A stretch of 64,000 nucleotides of DNA, from NCBI RefSeq assembly GCF_009708075.1, contig NZ_WMBT01000002.1, forward strand, positions 248,001 through 312,000. Reading direction: 5' to 3'. The stretch comes from Paracoccus lichenicola (GTDB lineage Bacteria; Pseudomonadota; Alphaproteobacteria; Rhodobacterales; Rhodobacteraceae). Under the pieces are notes generated by a model that saw nothing but the letters and a program-made list of their open reading frames with translations, was not told the DNA's origin and ran no database searches. Below are positions 1 to 8,188 of this stretch, one piece after another (position 1 is the first letter of the stretch; every line of letters starts with the position of its first letter). A program made the position numbers and the translations under genes.

Positions 1-1
1 C

Positions 2-790
2 GCCGCCGCGATCAGCCTGCACGGGGCCGAAATCCTGGGCCTGCTGGACGACCGGCAGGCGGTGCTGCTGACGCATTTCCTGGACGATGCCTATGTGGAC
101 AGCGACCAGATGCTGCCCCCGTCCGACCGCATGACCCCCCTGGATTTCCGCATCCACGAGGCGATCGGCCAGCCCTTGCCCACATCGTCCCTGCCCATCG
201 CCTTCGCCCATTCCGACCTGCGCCCCAACAACGGCTGGAAGGCCCGGCTGGAGGCGGCGGAACGGCTGGCCCGCGCCGGTGCCATCGCGCCCGCCACCCT
301 GCGCGCGCTTTACAGCGAACAGAAGCCCGCGGCATCGGGCGGGGTGTGGGAACGCGCGGGCGCCATGCGCACGCTGGAGGCCGCGCTGGCCGGCGGCGAC
401 CCCTCGCCCGCGCTGCCCCGGGCCTTTGACGAGTTCCGCAAGGCGGGCATGGCCGACGTGCTGGCCGCCATGATCGCCGCCGACCTGCCCGAGGGGGGCG
501 AGGGTCCGTCGGCCGAGATCGCGACCAGGCTGCGCCAATGGCAGGGCCTGCCGACCCCGGTGCCGCTGGTCCTGGACGCAGGCCTGAAGGCCGATCCCGT
601 CGTGGCCCCCGCCACCCATCAGGGCGAGGCGCTGCTGAACGCCATGGCCGACATCGACGCGGGCCTGGACGGTGACCTGCCCCGCGCGGGCCGGGGCCTT
701 GCCACCCTGCGCGCCCTTGGCCTGACGGCCGAGGCCGATGGGGCGGCGGCGCAACTGTCGCTGCTGCCGGTGATGCGGCAAGACCCATGA
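2..790 (+). CDS. Hypothetical protein, 5'-truncated by window edge
   Basis: The reading frame is open from base 2, so the gene begins upstream of the window; 262 residues of its C-terminal part are visible. The visible part is Ala/Leu/Gly-rich, predicted mostly helical, with no transmembrane segment and no motif I recognise. Its stop codon overlaps the ATG of the downstream xerD by 4 bases (ATGA), so the two are probably translationally coupled. A GTG at 62 is an internal codon of this frame, not a convincing start, because the frame continues upstream without interruption. Function unknown. Confidence 0.75.
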   Translation, partial: AAAISLHGAEILGLLDDRQAVLLTHFLDDAYVDSDQMLPPSDRMTPLDFRIHEAIGQPLPTSSLPIAFAHSDLRPNNGWKARLEAAERLARAGAIAPATLRALYSEQKPAASGGVWERAGAMRTLEAALAGGDPSPALPRAFDEFRKAGMADVLAAMIAADLPEGGEGPSAEIATRLRQWQGLPTPVPLVLDAGLKADPVVAPATHQGEALLNAMADIDAGLDGDLPRAGRGLATLRALGLTAEADGAAAQLSLLPVMRQDP

Positions 791-1728
791 TCGCCGATCA
801 TCGCGCCATATCGGCCTTTCTGGACGCCAAGGCCGCCGAATCGGGATCCGCCCGCAACACGGTCCTGGCCTATGGGCGCGACCTGCGCGACCTGTCGGAC
901 TGGCTGGCCGGGCGCGGGCTGGCGATGGCCGACCTGACCCGCGAACGGGTCGAGGATTACCTGGCCCATTGCGACGCCCAAGGCCTGTCGCGGGCGACGC
1001 GGGCGCGGCGGTTGTCGTCCATCCGGCAGTTCACGCGTTTCGCGCTGGAGGAAGGCTGGCGCGACGACGACCCCGCCATCCGCATCAGCGGGCCGGGCCG
1101 CGCCAGGCGCCTGCCCAAGATCCTGGACCGCTCCGAGATCGAGGCCCTGCTGGCCGCCGCCCCGCTTGTCGGCCGGTCCGACGCCGAGCGGGCGCGAAAC
1201 CTGTGCCTGATCGAACTGCTCTACGCCACCGGGATGCGCGTCAGCGAGCTGGTCGCCCTGCCTGCCGCCACCTGCCGGGGCGATCCGCGCGTGCTGCTGA
1301 TCCGCGGCAAGGGCGACAAGGAACGCATGGTGCCGCTGACCCCGCCGGCCCGGCGCGCGCTGGCGGCCTGGCTGGCGATCCGCGACGATGCGCCCAAGGA
1401 CAGCGCGCTTGGCCGCCTGGTCGCCGGCAAGGGCGCGCGGTGGCTGTTTCCCGCCCCCGGCGTGGCGGGCCACATGCCGCGCCAGAGCTTCGGACGGCTT
1501 CTGAACGACATGGCGGTGGCGGCGGGCGTGTCGCCGTCGCGCGTGACGCCGCATGTCATCCGCCACGCATTCGCCACGCACCTGCTGGAAGGCGGCGCCG
1601 ACCTGCGATCCATCCAGACCCTGCTGGGCCATGCCGACCTGGGCACGACCGAGATCTATACCCATGTCCTGGACAGCCGGATGCGCGACCTGGTCCTGAC
1701 CCATCACCCTCTGGCGAAGAAAGCCTGA
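787..1728 (+). CDS. xerD: Tyrosine recombinase XerD
   Basis: Site-specific tyrosine recombinase that, with XerC, resolves chromosome dimers at dif. The 313-residue length fits the Xer family. An N-terminal SAM-like core-binding domain (about residues 1-95) is followed by the catalytic domain with the full active-site set: R151 (ATGMRVSEL), K175 (RGKGDK), H256 and R259 (HVIRH), H282 (LLGHADLGTT) and nucleophile Y291 (EIYTHV). Start ATG overlaps the upstream stop. XerD is preferred over XerC because of overall similarity to XerD and linkage to an unknown gene upstream as in related genomes, but the paralogue assignment is by eye. The next gene begins 4 bases after the stop. Confidence 0.9.
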   Translation: MIADHRAISAFLDAKAAESGSARNTVLAYGRDLRDLSDWLAGRGLAMADLTRERVEDYLAHCDAQGLSRATRARRLSSIRQFTRFALEEGWRDDDPAIRISGPGRARRLPKILDRSEIEALLAAAPLVGRSDAERARNLCLIELLYATGMRVSELVALPAATCRGDPRVLLIRGKGDKERMVPLTPPARRALAAWLAIRDDAPKDSALGRLVAGKGARWLFPAPGVAGHMPRQSFGRLLNDMAVAAGVSPSRVTPHVIRHAFATHLLEGGADLRSIQTLLGHADLGTTEIYTHVLDSRMRDLVLTHHPLAKKA

Positions 1729-1731
1729 AGG

Positions 1732-2613
1732 ATGCCGGACCTGCGCCATCCCGCGAACGCCCGGACGGCGGGGATCCTGCTGATGCTGGCCGCGATCCTG
1801 GGCTTCACCATGATGGACGCGACGGCGAAACACCTGACCCAGACCTATCACCCCGCCCAGGTCGTCTGGGCGCGCTTTGTCGGCAACCTGCTGATCTTCG
1901 CCGTCCTCTTTCGCGCCGCGATGTTTCCGCTGCTGCGCACCCGCCGTCCCGGCCTGCAATGCGCCCGCGCGCTGATGCAGCTTGGATCGGTCGGGCTGTT
2001 CTTTTCCTCGCTCCAGGTGATCGGGCTGGCCGAGGCGACGGCGATCATGGACCTGAACCCGGTCCTGATCACCCTGGGCGCCGCGCTGTTCCTGGGCGAA
2101 AAGATCGGTCCCCGGCGGCTGGCGGGCATCGGCGCCGCGCTGGTCGGCGCGCTGATCATCATCCGCCCCGGCGTGGGCGTCTTCCAGCCCGCAGCCCTGC
2201 TGCCGCTGGCCGGGGCCTTCACCTATGCGGCAGGCGCGCTGCTGACGCGGATGGCACGCACGGATTCGGTCGCCACGTCCGTCATGTGGTCGGCGGTGGT
2301 GGGCAGCGCGCTGACATCGCTGGCGGTGCCTTTCGTCTGGCAGCCCATCGCCCCATCCGACCTGTGGGCCTTCGCGCTGCTGGGGGTCTTCGGCACGGCC
2401 AGCCAATACCTACTGGTCCGCGCCTTTGCCACGGCCGAGGCCGGGGTTCTGGCGCCTTTCGGCTATACCGGTCTGGTCTGGGCGGGGCTGTGGGGCTGGC
2501 TGCTGTTCGGCCAGCTTCCCGATCTCTGGACGGTCGCGGGGGCCACGCTTATCGTGGTGGCGGGCCTGTATGTCTGGTCCCGAGAAGCCCGCGCGGCGCG
2601 AAAGACCCCATGA
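1732..2613 (+). CDS. EamA/DMT-family transporter
   Basis: Inner-membrane transporter of the drug/metabolite superfamily, 293 residues, built from two EamA repeats of about five helices each (residues about 15-145 and 155-285). The N-terminal repeat has the typical opening with a small-residue-rich first helix and an MDATAKHL segment. Substrate cannot be told from sequence; characterised relatives export amino acids, metabolites or riboflavin. The stop overlaps the ATG of the following acyltransferase (ATGA), consistent with an xerD-eamA-acyltransferase operon. Confidence 0.88.
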   Translation: MPDLRHPANARTAGILLMLAAILGFTMMDATAKHLTQTYHPAQVVWARFVGNLLIFAVLFRAAMFPLLRTRRPGLQCARALMQLGSVGLFFSSLQVIGLAEATAIMDLNPVLITLGAALFLGEKIGPRRLAGIGAALVGALIIIRPGVGVFQPAALLPLAGAFTYAAGALLTRMARTDSVATSVMWSAVVGSALTSLAVPFVWQPIAPSDLWAFALLGVFGTASQYLLVRAFATAEAGVLAPFGYTGLVWAGLWGWLLFGQLPDLWTVAGATLIVVAGLYVWSREARAARKTP

Positions 2614-3482
2614 GCCAGCCTGATACCCCACCCCTGCCAGACCGGATCGCCAATGCCGCCTTTCTGTCGGTGATCGGCCTTGCCCGGCTGCTGCCCTATG
2701 AAAGGCGCATTCCTGCGGTAGGCTGGTTCTTCGCGCATGTCCTCGGCCCCCTGGCGGGCTGGCGCGGTCGGATCCGCGAGAACCTGGCGCTCGCCCGCCC
2801 CGACCTGAGCGCCGACGAGGTCAAGGCCCTGACCCGCGCCGTCCCGGACAACGCCGGCCGCTCCGTGGCCGAGATCTATTCGGGCGAGGAATTCACCGCC
2901 CGCATCCGCGACGCCGACCCGCTGGAAGGTCCCGGCCTGCCCGCGCTGGAAGCCGCCTTCGACGCGCATCGCCCCGTCATCATCGCCTGCGCGCATTTCG
3001 GCAACTACGACGCCATGCGCACGGCCCTGGCAGGGCGCGGCTGGCCCGTGGGCGCCCTTTATCGCCCGATGAACAACGAGGCGTTCAACCGCCACTACAT
3101 CCCCGCCATCCATGCCATCGCGGAACCCCTGTTCCCGCGCGGGCGGTCGGGTCTTGCGTCCATGCTGCGGTTCCTCAAGGGCGGCGGCTGGCTGGCGCTT
3201 GGCTTTGATCAATACGACCGGCACGCCCCGGAACTGCGCTTCTTCGACCTGCCCAGCCGAACGGTGCTGACGCCCGCCGAACTGGCGCTGCGATACGACG
3301 CGCTGCTGGTGCCGGTCCACGGCATCCGCTGCCCCGACGGTCTGCGCTTCCGCGTCCATGTGGGCCAGCCCGTCGAACATGGTCCCCCCGCCGCCATGAT
3401 GCAGGCGCTGAACGACGATCTTGAGATGCTGGTGCGGCGGCACATGGACCAGTGGTTCTGGGTCCATCGCCGCTGGAAGTAG
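2610..3482 (+). CDS. LpxL/HtrB-like lysophospholipid acyltransferase family protein
   Basis: Membrane-associated acyltransferase of the lipid A late-acyltransferase (LpxL/LpxM) superfamily, 290 residues. The catalytic H(X4)D motif is present as HFGNYD (H129, D134) in the segment IIACAHFGNYDA. A later YRPMNN block at about residue 150 matches the substrate-binding block of this family. The N-terminus has a weak amphipathic or membrane-proximal helix. Probable role is acyl transfer to a lipid A precursor or another lipid at the cytoplasmic face of the inner membrane; the exact acceptor cannot be deduced. The start at 2610 is chosen because it makes an ATGA overlap with the transporter stop. Confidence 0.8.
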   Translation: MSQPDTPPLPDRIANAAFLSVIGLARLLPYERRIPAVGWFFAHVLGPLAGWRGRIRENLALARPDLSADEVKALTRAVPDNAGRSVAEIYSGEEFTARIRDADPLEGPGLPALEAAFDAHRPVIIACAHFGNYDAMRTALAGRGWPVGALYRPMNNEAFNRHYIPAIHAIAEPLFPRGRSGLASMLRFLKGGGWLALGFDQYDRHAPELRFFDLPSRTVLTPAELALRYDALLVPVHGIRCPDGLRFRVHVGQPVEHGPPAAMMQALNDDLEMLVRRHMDQWFWVHRRWK

Positions 3483-3593
3483 CGCCCGGTCCGATCCTTG
3501 GCGCACAACCCCTGCGCGCCGGCGAACCTTGCGGGATGGCCGGGCCAGCCCCTACATCGGTCCCAAGGCGCATCCCGCGCACAAGGGAATGTC

Positions 3594-4613
3594 ATGAAGA
3601 AGATCGGCTTTCTGTCCTTTGGCCACTGGTCGCCCGAACGCGGCTCGCAGGTCCGCACGGCGCAGGACGTGCTGCTGCAATCCATCGACCTGGCCGTGGC
3701 GGCCGAGGAGTTGGGCGCGGACGGCGCCTATTTCCGCGTCCATCACTTCGCCCGCCAGCTTGCATCCCCCTTTCCCCTGCTGGCCGCCGTCGGCGCGCTC
3801 ACCAAGCGGATCGAGATCGGCACCGGCGTCATCGACATGCGCTATGAAAACCCGCTCTACATGGTCGAGGACGCGGGCGCGGCCGACCTGATCTCCGGCG
3901 GGCGGTTGCAGCTTGGCATCAGCCGGGGCAGCCCGGAACAGGTGGTCGATGGCTGGCGTTACTTCGGCTATCAACCCGCCGAGGGCGAGACGGATCAGGA
4001 CATGGCCCGCCGCCATACCGAGGTCTTCTTGCAGCAGCTTGAAGGCCAGGGCTTCGCCCGCCCGAACCCGCGCCCGATGTTCCCGAACCCGCCGGGCCTG
4101 TTGCGCCTGGAACCCCATTCCGAAGGGTTGCGCGACCGCATCTGGTGGGGATCGGCCTCGAACGCCACCGCCGAATGGGCGGCGCGGATGGGCATGAACC
4201 TGCAAAGCTCGACCCTCAAGGTGGACGAAGGCGGAGAGCCGTTCCACGTCCAGCAGGCCCGCCAGATCCGCACCTATCGCGAGGCCTGGAAGGTCGCGGG
4301 CCACGCCCGCACCCCGCGCGTGTCCGTCAGCCGGTCGATCTTCGCCCTGGTCAGCGACATGGACCGCCGGTATTTCGGACGCGGCGGCAAGGACAGCGAC
4401 CAGATCGGCAACATCGACAACTATCGCGCCGTCTTCGGCCGCAGCTATGCCGACGAACCCGACCGCCTGGTCGAGGAACTGCGCGAGGATGAAGCCATTG
4501 CCGAGGCCGATACCCTGCTGCTGACCGTGCCGAACATGCTGGGGGTGGACTACAACATCCATGTCATCGACAGCATCCTGCGCCATGTCGCCCCGGCGCT
4601 TGGCTGGCGCTAG
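3594..4613 (+). CDS. LLM-class flavin-dependent oxidoreductase
   Basis: Luciferase-like (bacterial luciferase family) FMN-dependent monooxygenase, 339 residues, TIM-barrel fold. Family signatures include the N-terminal GFLSFGHW strand, AEELGADGAYFRVHHF at the end of strand 2, and the later EIGTGVIDMRYENPL and LQLGISRGSPEQV blocks. Substrate unknown. The longer frame begins at 3498 but the start at ATG 3594 is preferred because it is preceded by an AAGGGA Shine-Dalgarno and begins at the conserved first beta strand. It converges with the following minus-strand gene; the two stop codons overlap by 4 bases at 4610-4613. Confidence 0.88.
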   Translation: MKKIGFLSFGHWSPERGSQVRTAQDVLLQSIDLAVAAEELGADGAYFRVHHFARQLASPFPLLAAVGALTKRIEIGTGVIDMRYENPLYMVEDAGAADLISGGRLQLGISRGSPEQVVDGWRYFGYQPAEGETDQDMARRHTEVFLQQLEGQGFARPNPRPMFPNPPGLLRLEPHSEGLRDRIWWGSASNATAEWAARMGMNLQSSTLKVDEGGEPFHVQQARQIRTYREAWKVAGHARTPRVSVSRSIFALVSDMDRRYFGRGGKDSDQIGNIDNYRAVFGRSYADEPDRLVEELREDEAIAEADTLLLTVPNMLGVDYNIHVIDSILRHVAPALGWR

Positions 4614-4966
4614 CCCAGGCCGGTCTCGCGCAGATACAACCGCACCGCATCCGCCACATGACGGAAGCGGTCGCCGCCCAGTTGCTTGCCGCCATACCAC
4701 CGCGTCACGATCACGACATGATCGTGCAGCCCCGCGCGCTCCAGCATCTGCAGGATCAGCGCGCCCGCGCCGGCCTCTCCGTCGTCGTCCTTGACCGCCT
4801 CACCCCCCAGGATCGCGGCCCAACTGTTGTGCGTGGCCTTGGCGAACCGCTTGGCGCGCTTCAACTCGGCCAGCAAGGCCGCCGCCTCGGCCCGGCTGGC
4901 CGCCGCCCCGCCCGACACCGCATAGCGCGACCCCCGGTCCGAGATGATCTTGTCGAAGACCTGCAT
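4610..4966 (-). CDS. YigZ/IMPACT-family protein (UPF0029 domain only)
   Basis: 118-residue protein matching the N-terminal UPF0029 domain of YigZ/IMPACT proteins: an early KRFAKATHNSWA block, then DDDGEAGAGALIL and VTRWYGGKQLGGDRF, all hallmarks of the family. E. coli YigZ is about 200 residues, so the second domain is absent, as in other alphaproteobacterial versions. Family members are linked to translation or RNA biology but the biochemical role is unclear. ATG 4966 is chosen over an upstream start at 5002: the extra residues would be encoded by a repeat element (4967-5030), and the repeat end supplies an AAGG close to this ATG. It follows the Fur gene on the same strand. Confidence 0.82.
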   Translation of the reverse strand: MQVFDKIISDRGSRYAVSGGAAASRAEAAALLAELKRAKRFAKATHNSWAAILGGEAVKDDDGEAGAGALILQMLERAGLHDHVVIVTRWYGGKQLGGDRFRHVADAVRLYLRETGLG

Positions 4967-5030
4967 TTGCCTTGGCTCAAATATCCCGGGGGAGTCCCGC
5001 AAGGACGGGGGCAGCGCCCCCCTGACCCCG
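4967..5030. repeat. Intergenic hairpin repeat element, copy A
   Basis: Contains a 6-bp hairpin (GGGGGC 5007-5012, GCCCCC 5016-5021) next to the core CCCGGGATATTT read on the minus strand, ending in GAGCCAAGG. The same core recurs at about 7275, 56241 and 60159. Here the element overlaps the 3' end of the Fur gene and directly abuts the start codon of the YigZ-like gene, so it supplies coding sequence for the former and a possible Shine-Dalgarno for the latter. Confidence 0.6.
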
Positions 5031-5438
5031 CCGCCGCACGTACAATTCCAGCCGGTGATGCACGATCTCGTAGCCCATCTCGGCCGCGATCTCGGCCTGC
5101 AGCCGCTCGATCCGGTCGTCGGCGAACTCGACCACGGTGCCCGTGTCCACGTCGATCATGTGGTCGTGGTGGCGCTGGTCCGCGGCTTCCCACCGGGCAG
5201 GCTCGCCCTGGAATTCCAGCTTCTCGATCACGCCCTGGGTCTGCAACGTGGTCAGCGTCCGGTACACGGTGGCCAGCGACACGCCCGCCCCCGCGGCCTC
5301 GGCCCGGCGGTGCAGTTCGGCGGCGTCGGGATGATCCTCGCTGGCGGCAATGACGCGCAACAGCGCGGCCCGTTGCCGCGTCACGCGCACCCCCGCGTCG
5401 CGCAGGGCCTGTTCCAGTTGCAGGGCACGATGTTCCAT
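4977..5438 (-). CDS. Fur-family metalloregulator (probable Mn/Fe uptake repressor)
   Basis: Ferric-uptake-regulator family DNA-binding repressor, 153 residues. The winged-helix part (about 1-85) shows GVRVTRQRAALL and SLATVYRTLTTLQ; the dimerisation/metal part has HHDHMIDVDTGTVVEF with the histidine cluster typical of the family. It lies divergently beside sitABCD, so regulation of Mn/Fe import (Mur-like) is more likely than zinc, by context. Start chosen at the second Met (5438) of the longer frame, giving the usual Fur N-terminus. The last roughly 16 codons lie inside repeat copy A, and the C-terminal tail after the LYVRRR segment is unlike Fur relatives; it probably arose from repeat insertion. 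Confidence 0.85.
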   Translation of the reverse strand: MEHRALQLEQALRDAGVRVTRQRAALLRVIAASEDHPDAAELHRRAEAAGAGVSLATVYRTLTTLQTQGVIEKLEFQGEPARWEAADQRHHDHMIDVDTGTVVEFADDRIERLQAEIAAEMGYEIVHHRLELYVRRRGQGGAAPVLAGLPRDI

Positions 5439-5551
5439 GGAACCGTGATGCCTCAACCGACGTTCAGTTGCAACTAATTCTCAACTATTGACAGTTGCGA
5501 ACCGCTCGCACAGAACTTGGGCATGGACAGAACGCGTTGGAATATCCGCCG
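5439..5551. promoter_or_regulatory. Divergent fur-sitA control region with candidate metal-responsive operator
   Basis: The 113-base divergent region contains a perfect -35 hexamer TTGACA at 5488-5493 facing sitA, with only a weak -10 match near 5511-5516. Overlapping and upstream of it are AT-richer repeats of the AGTTG/CAACT type: the 10-bp palindrome AGTTGCAACT at 5466-5475, CTCAACT at 5480-5486 and CAGTTGC at 5492-5498. This arrangement suits binding of the adjacent Fur-family protein to both promoters. The operator call rests on symmetry and position, not on a match to a defined consensus. Confidence 0.5.
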
Positions 5552-6424
5552 ATGAAACTGCCCCTTGCCTTGGCCGTGGCCCTGATCGCCCTGCCCGCCC
5601 ATGCCGAACAACTGAAGGTCGCGACCACCTTCACGATCATCGCCGACATGGCCCGCAACGTGGCGGGGGATGCGGCGGTGGTCGAATCCATCACCAAGCC
5701 GGGGGCCGAGATCCACAATTACCAGCCGACCTCGGGCGACCTGATCCGCGCCTCGGACACGGACCTGATCCTGGTGAACGGGCTGAACCTGGAAAGCTGG
5801 TTCCAGCAGTTCATCGACCAACTGGGCGACGTGCCGGTCGCCGTGGTCAGCGACGGCGTGGAACCCCTGTCGATCACGGGGGGCGATTACGACGGCAAGC
5901 CCAACCCCCACGCCTGGATGGGCCTGGACAACGCGCTGATCTATGTGGACAACATCGCCGCCGCGATGGCCACGGCCGATCCCGGAAACGCCGCCGCCTA
6001 TCAAGCCAACGCCGACGCCTACAAGGCGCAAATCACCGCCACCATCGCCCCCCTGCGCGACATGGCCCGCGCCCTGCCCGAGGACCGCCGCTGGCTGGTC
6101 ACGTCCGAAGGGGCGTTCTCCTATCTCGCCCGCGACTTCGGGCTGCGGGAACTGTATCTGTGGCCCATCAACGCCGACGCCCAGGGCACGCCGCAGCAGG
6201 TGCGCCATGTCATCGACGTGATGCGCGACAATGGCATCGGGGTGGTGTTCTCGGAATCCACCGTGTCCGATCGCCCGGCCCGGCGCGTCGCGGCTGAAAC
6301 CGATGCGACCTATGGCGGCGTGCTTTACGTGGACAGCCTGTCGGATGCCGACGGCCCGGTGCCCACCTATCTGGACCTGCTGCGCGTCACGGCGGAAACC
6401 ATCGTGAACGGCCTTCGGGAATGA
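5552..6424 (+). CDS. sitA: SitA-like metal ABC transporter substrate-binding protein
   Basis: Periplasmic metal-binding lipoprotein-fold protein of the cluster 9 (ZnuA/PsaA/SitA) family, 290 residues. A signal peptide (residues 1-18, cleaved after AHA) precedes VATTFTIIADMARNV. Metal ligands of the family are placed in GAEIHNYQPT (His), NPHAWMG (His), VTSEGAFSYLARDFG (Glu) and the C-terminal YVDSLSD (Asp). The block LYLWPINADAQGTPQQV is characteristic of SitA/manganese-iron proteins rather than ZnuA, and the His-rich loop of ZnuA is missing. Start 5552 is the first Met giving a proper signal peptide; upstream codons to 5495 overlap the promoter. First gene of sitABCD; its stop overlaps sitB. 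Confidence 0.9.
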   Translation: MKLPLALAVALIALPAHAEQLKVATTFTIIADMARNVAGDAAVVESITKPGAEIHNYQPTSGDLIRASDTDLILVNGLNLESWFQQFIDQLGDVPVAVVSDGVEPLSITGGDYDGKPNPHAWMGLDNALIYVDNIAAAMATADPGNAAAYQANADAYKAQITATIAPLRDMARALPEDRRWLVTSEGAFSYLARDFGLRELYLWPINADAQGTPQQVRHVIDVMRDNGIGVVFSESTVSDRPARRVAAETDATYGGVLYVDSLSDADGPVPTYLDLLRVTAETIVNGLRE

Positions 6425-7266
6425 GCAACGGGATCCACGTCCAGAACCTGACCGTCGCCTATCGCAACGGCGTCACCGCACTGCGCGACGCCAGCTTCAC
6501 CGTCCCGGAAGGTTCCGTCACCGCCCTGGTCGGCATCAACGGCGCGGGCAAATCGACGCTGTTCAAGGCGCTGATGGGCCTTCTGCCCCATGCCTCGGGC
6601 CAGGTCCGCATCATGGGCGGCACGGTGGAACAGGCGCTGGCAAAGAACCTCGTCGCCTACGTCCCCCAGGCCGAGGAGGTGGACTGGACCTTCCCCGTCC
6701 TGGTGGAAGACGTGGTGATGATGGGCCGCTACGGCCACATGGGCTTCTTCCGCCGCCCCCGGCCCATCGACCGGCAGGCGGTGGACGCGGCCCTGGCACG
6801 GGTCAACATCGCCGACTTCCGCCGCCGCCAGATCGGCGAACTGTCGGGCGGCCAGAAGAAGCGCGTCTTCCTGGCCCGCGCCATCGCGCAGGAAGCGCGG
6901 GTGATCCTGCTGGACGAACCCTTCACCGGCGTGGACGTGCAGACCGAACAGGCGATCATCGCGCTGCTCAAGGACATGCGCGACGAAGGCCGGGTGATGC
7001 TGGTCTCGACCCACGACCTCGGCTCGGTCCCCGAATATTGCGACCGCGTGGTGATGGTGAAAGGCACGGTGCTGGCCCATGGCCCGACCGAGACGACCTT
7101 CACCCCCGAAAACCTGCGCCACGCCTTCGGCGGCGTGCTGCGCCATTTCGTCCTGGGCGGCGCCGCGCTTCACGACGATGCGGACCAGCGCGCCGTGGAT
7201 GTCTTCACCGACGACGAACGCCCCCTGGTCTTTTACGACCAGCGCCCCCGCAGGAAGGACGAATGA
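6421..7266 (+). CDS. sitB: Mn/Fe ABC transporter ATP-binding protein SitB
   Basis: ATPase subunit of the manganese/iron importer, 281 residues. Walker A GINGAGKST (about residue 38), signature LSGGQKKRVFLARA, Walker B VILLDEPFTGVD and the switch His in STHDLG are all intact. Translationally coupled to sitA by an ATGA overlap. The C-terminal about 30 residues (after FVLGGAALHDD) form an extension seen in SitB proteins. sitC follows after a 70-base gap filled by repeat copy B. Confidence 0.92.
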   Translation: MSNGIHVQNLTVAYRNGVTALRDASFTVPEGSVTALVGINGAGKSTLFKALMGLLPHASGQVRIMGGTVEQALAKNLVAYVPQAEEVDWTFPVLVEDVVMMGRYGHMGFFRRPRPIDRQAVDAALARVNIADFRRRQIGELSGGQKKRVFLARAIAQEARVILLDEPFTGVDVQTEQAIIALLKDMRDEGRVMLVSTHDLGSVPEYCDRVVMVKGTVLAHGPTETTFTPENLRHAFGGVLRHFVLGGAALHDDADQRAVDVFTDDERPLVFYDQRPRRKDE

Positions 7267-7274
7267 CAGCCCAT

Positions 7275-7324
7275 TCACCTTTGCCCAAATATCCCACGGG
7301 GGTGCGGGGGTGTGAAACCCCCGC
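7275..7324. repeat. Intergenic hairpin repeat element, copy B
   Basis: Lies between sitB and sitC inside the operon. It holds the AAATATCCCACGGGGG core (the minus-strand form of the family core) and a 7-bp hairpin GCGGGGG (7304-7310) with CCCCCGC (7318-7324). It is placed immediately upstream of the sitC start and leaves no recognisable Shine-Dalgarno for it. Confidence 0.6.
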
Positions 7325-7336
7325 CTGCGACGCCTG

Positions 7337-8188
7337 ATGCTGGACACCCTGCTGATCCCCTTCACCTATGGCTACATGACAAACGCCATCTGGGTTTCGG
7401 CCCTGGTCGGCGGCGTCTGCGCCTTCCTGTCGGCCTACCTGATGCTCAAGGGGTGGAGCCTGATCGGCGATGCCCTCTCGCATTCCATCGTCCCGGGGGT
7501 CGCCGGCGCCTACATGCTGGGCCTGCCCTTCGCGCTTGGCGCCTTCCTGTCGGGGGGCCTGGCCGCGCTGACGATGCTGTTCCTGAACAGCCGCACGGGG
7601 CTGAAGGAGGACGCGATCATTGGCCTGATCTTCACCGGCTTCTTCGGGATCGGGCTGTTCATGATCTCGCTGAACCCGGTATCGGTCGATCTGCAGGCAA
7701 TCACCATGGGCAACATCCTGGCGATCTCTCCCGCCGACACGGTCCAGCTGGCGATCATCGGGGGGGTGTCGCTGGTGATCCTGCTGGCGAAATGGCGCGA
7801 CCTGATGGTGGTGTTCTTCGACGAAAGCCACGCGCGCACCATCGGCCTGCATCCTGGACGGCTGAAGGTGCTGTTCTTCACGCTTTTGGCCGGATCGACG
7901 GTCGCGGCCATGCAGACCGTGGGCGCCTTTCTGGTCATCGCCATGGTGGTGACGCCCGGCGCCACCGCATACCTGCTGACCGACCGCTTTCCGCGCCTGA
8001 TCGCGCTGTCGGTCGCCATCGGCACGCTGACCTCGGCCATCGGGGCCTATGCCAGCTTCTTCCTGGACGGCGCGACGGGCGGCATCATCGTCGTCCTGCA
8101 AACGCTGATCTTCCTGGCGGCCTTCGTCTTCGCGCCGACCCACGGCATCCTTGCCAGCCGCCGCCGCGTCCGAAGGGCCACCGAATGA
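7337..8188 (+). CDS. sitC: Mn/Fe ABC transporter permease SitC
   Basis: Integral membrane subunit of the SitABCD importer (ABC-3 family), 283 residues with about eight hydrophobic segments. Family motifs include LMLKGWSLIGDALSHSIVPG near residue 35-55 and VVTPGATAYLLTDR near residue 210. The start is ATG 7337, with no good ribosome site because repeat copy B abuts it; coupling to sitB translation may be needed. The stop overlaps the next permease ATG (ATGA). Confidence 0.9.
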   Translation: MLDTLLIPFTYGYMTNAIWVSALVGGVCAFLSAYLMLKGWSLIGDALSHSIVPGVAGAYMLGLPFALGAFLSGGLAALTMLFLNSRTGLKEDAIIGLIFTGFFGIGLFMISLNPVSVDLQAITMGNILAISPADTVQLAIIGGVSLVILLAKWRDLMVVFFDESHARTIGLHPGRLKVLFFTLLAGSTVAAMQTVGAFLVIAMVVTPGATAYLLTDRFPRLIALSVAIGTLTSAIGAYASFFLDGATGGIIVVLQTLIFLAAFVFAPTHGILASRRRVRRATE

